The notes under the pieces were generated by a model. The model saw only the letters and a program-made list of their open reading frames with translations. It did not search any database and was not told the origin of the DNA. From Ignavibacterium sp. (GTDB taxonomy: Bacteria > Bacteroidota > Ignavibacteria > Ignavibacteriales > Ignavibacteriaceae), in contig NZ_AP026678.1 in the NCBI RefSeq assembly GCF_025998815.1, forward strand, positions 2,604,001 through 2,668,000: a stretch of 64,000 nucleotides of DNA, written 5' to 3'. Positions 62,838 to 64,000 of the stretch are shown piece by piece. How positions within the stretch are numbered: position 1 is the stretch's first letter; each line of letters begins with the position of its first letter. The position numbers were made by a program, and so were the translations under genes.

Positions 62838-64000
62838 TTATTTCTTTGTGAATATATTCTGCAATAACATTAACAAATCATTCTTTCGGAATGGTTTTGA
62901 TAAATAGTGAGATAATCCTTTCGAAAGAAATTCCTGTTTCTCTTTTTCCATTGCATATGCTGTGAGGGCAATTATAGGTGTTTCTTTGTATTCTGGCATT
63001 TCTCTGATTAATTGTGTAAGCTGCAAACCATCCATGCCTCTTCGTAAATTTATATCCATAAGAATTGCATCATATTTTTTTGCTTTAACTTTTGATAAAG
63101 CTTCATCAGCATTACGTGCAAAATCGAGAGAGTACATACCTCTTAACATTAGTGAAACTACATCAATCGCTGCGGAATCATCTTCAACATAAAGAATCTG
63201 GTAATTAAGGCTTGCTAGCTGCTTTTCTATTTGCCTTTGAATACGTTCAGCAGCTTTTTCTAAATCAGGGTCAAGTTTTGCTTTTACACGAGGAAACTCA
63301 ACGGTAAATGTGCTTCCTTCTCCAACTTTACTTTTCAAACTAATTTTACCGCCGAGGAGTTCTGTGTATTTCTTAACTATTGTTAAGCCAAGTCCGGTGC
63401 CTTCAAAACTTCTGTTAATACCTTCACTTGCCTGCCGGAATTCTTCCCAAATTACTGCCTGATGAGTTTCAGGAATTCCTATTCCAGTATCAGAAACCTC
63501 TATTGTAACATTTTCATCGTTCAGTTTTACATTTACAACAATACTTCCTTGCTTTGTAAACTTAACAGCATTGTTTATAAGATTGTTAAATATATTCTGG
63601 AATAATGACGGATCAATTCTACAAATAATTTCATCTTTGGGTTTGATTAATTTGTATTCAAGATTTTTCTTTTTGGCGATGGATGAAAACAAGTTAAATG
63701 ATGTTTCAAGAAGAGGAATAATGTTTGCATCAGTTAATCTGACTTCAAGCTTTCCTGCTTCGAGCTTTGAGATATTCAGAATCATATTTAATGTTTCGAG
63801 CAACCTCTGGCCTGAAGTATTAATCAAATCAATCATTCTTGAAAGATCTGGTTGGTCTTTAAGTTCACCTTTAAGCACCTCTGAAAATCCAAGAATTCCC
63901 ACAAGAGGTGTTCGCAGTTCGTGACTCATATTTGCAAAAAAGTATGACTTTACTCTGTTCATTTCCTCTGCTCTGACTTTTGCATCAATCAACTCATCAA
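62838..64000 (-). CDS. Hybrid histidine kinase with C-terminal receiver domain (partial, N-terminus beyond window)
   Basis: The frame is open to the right edge, so the sensory part is missing. Visible modules are the H box FFANMSHELRTPL, the ATPase domain (NLINNAVKF, DTGIGIPE, GTGLGLTIV) and a receiver domain (YVEDDSAAID; phosphoacceptor in AILMDINL; LSKPF). No Hpt domain follows, so phosphotransfer to a separate protein is likely. It ends 5 nt from the convergent thioredoxin-like gene. Confidence 0.93.
   Translation of the reverse strand, partial: DELIDAKVRAEEMNRVKSYFFANMSHELRTPLVGILGFSEVLKGELKDQPDLSRMIDLINTSGQRLLETLNMILNISKLEAGKLEVRLTDANIIPLLETSFNLFSSIAKKKNLEYKLIKPKDEIICRIDPSLFQNIFNNLINNAVKFTKQGSIVVNVKLNDENVTIEVSDTGIGIPETHQAVIWEEFRQASEGINRSFEGTGLGLTIVKKYTELLGGKISLKSKVGEGSTFTVEFPRVKAKLDPDLEKAAERIQRQIEKQLASLNYQILYVEDDSAAIDVVSLMLRGMYSLDFARNADEALSKVKAKKYDAILMDINLRRGMDGLQLTQLIREMPEYKETPIIALTAYAMEKEKQEFLSKGLSHYLSKPFRKNDLLMLLQNIFTKK

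Overview
The window looks like chromosomal DNA from a free-living, AT-rich bacterium of the Ignavibacteria (phylum Ignavibacteriota, Bacteroidota/Chlorobiota superphylum). The main evidence is eight proteins that end in a type A C-terminal sorting domain (CTD) of the type IX secretion system (T9SS), with the NYPNPFNPxTxIxW signature and a final SGVYFYxLxxGxFxxxKKMxxLK-like strand. Many lipoproteins, SusC-free outer-membrane barrels, AGGAG-type ribosome sites and short spacings fit the same picture. No rRNA, tRNA, phage, IS element or CRISPR array was seen.

Region 1 (1-16.2 kb, + strand) is an island of secreted proteins. It holds FG-GAP, SBBP and HAF beta-propeller proteins, a double LamG protein, and an alpha/beta hydrolase with a GHSMGGG elbow, all with CTDs. 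Between them lie a peptidase-S74 (intramolecular chaperone) protein with beta-roll repeats and three exported proteins without a CTD. A stranded CTD fragment lies between two of the genes. Region 2 (16.4-24.7 kb) has a PagL-like outer-membrane protein, a two-component system, a B12-binding radical SAM enzyme, a DPP-IV peptidase, a broken ChbG-type deacetylase and a DUF6498-like membrane protein. Region 3 (24.7-34.3 kb) has a coiled-coil/lipoprotein pair, an SPFH + unknown + ribbon-helix-helix operon, a MEMO-family protein, MsrA, a HisH homologue lacking its catalytic cysteine, a thioesterase, an ECF sigma/anti-sigma pair and arginase.

Region 4 (34.4-40.4 kb) is a tight operon of SpoIID/LytB-like protein, GT4 glycosyltransferase, DUF4922 HIT-like protein and 3-methyladenine glycosylase, followed by another CTD protein. 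Region 5 (40.4-50.1 kb) starts with a palindrome-rich intergenic stretch, then a TolC-MFP-RND efflux operon, a lipoprotein, PPK2 and a secreted CBM48-esterase with CTD. Region 6 (50.1-64 kb) is mostly minus strand: MOSC protein, DUF389 protein, Mut7-C RNase, GT9, HemB, protoporphyrinogen oxidase, thioredoxin-like lipoprotein, MalQ and two outer-membrane barrels. It ends with a DedA-family protein on the plus strand, a thioredoxin-like gene interrupted by an in-frame TAG, and a hybrid histidine kinase cut by the window edge.

The most unusual signals concern DNA-level behaviour of the CTD cassette. A heptanucleotide tandem repeat sits inside the CTD of seven genes, and a palindrome replaces it at the same position in an eighth. 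Two CTDs 49.5 kb apart are almost identical in nucleotide sequence. Several proteins have lost residues their families depend on: HisH Cys to Gly, RND transmembrane-helix-4 Asp-Asp to Ala-Asn, a CxxC thioredoxin with TAG between its cysteines, and a GT9 whose conserved N-terminus lies upstream of any normal start codon.
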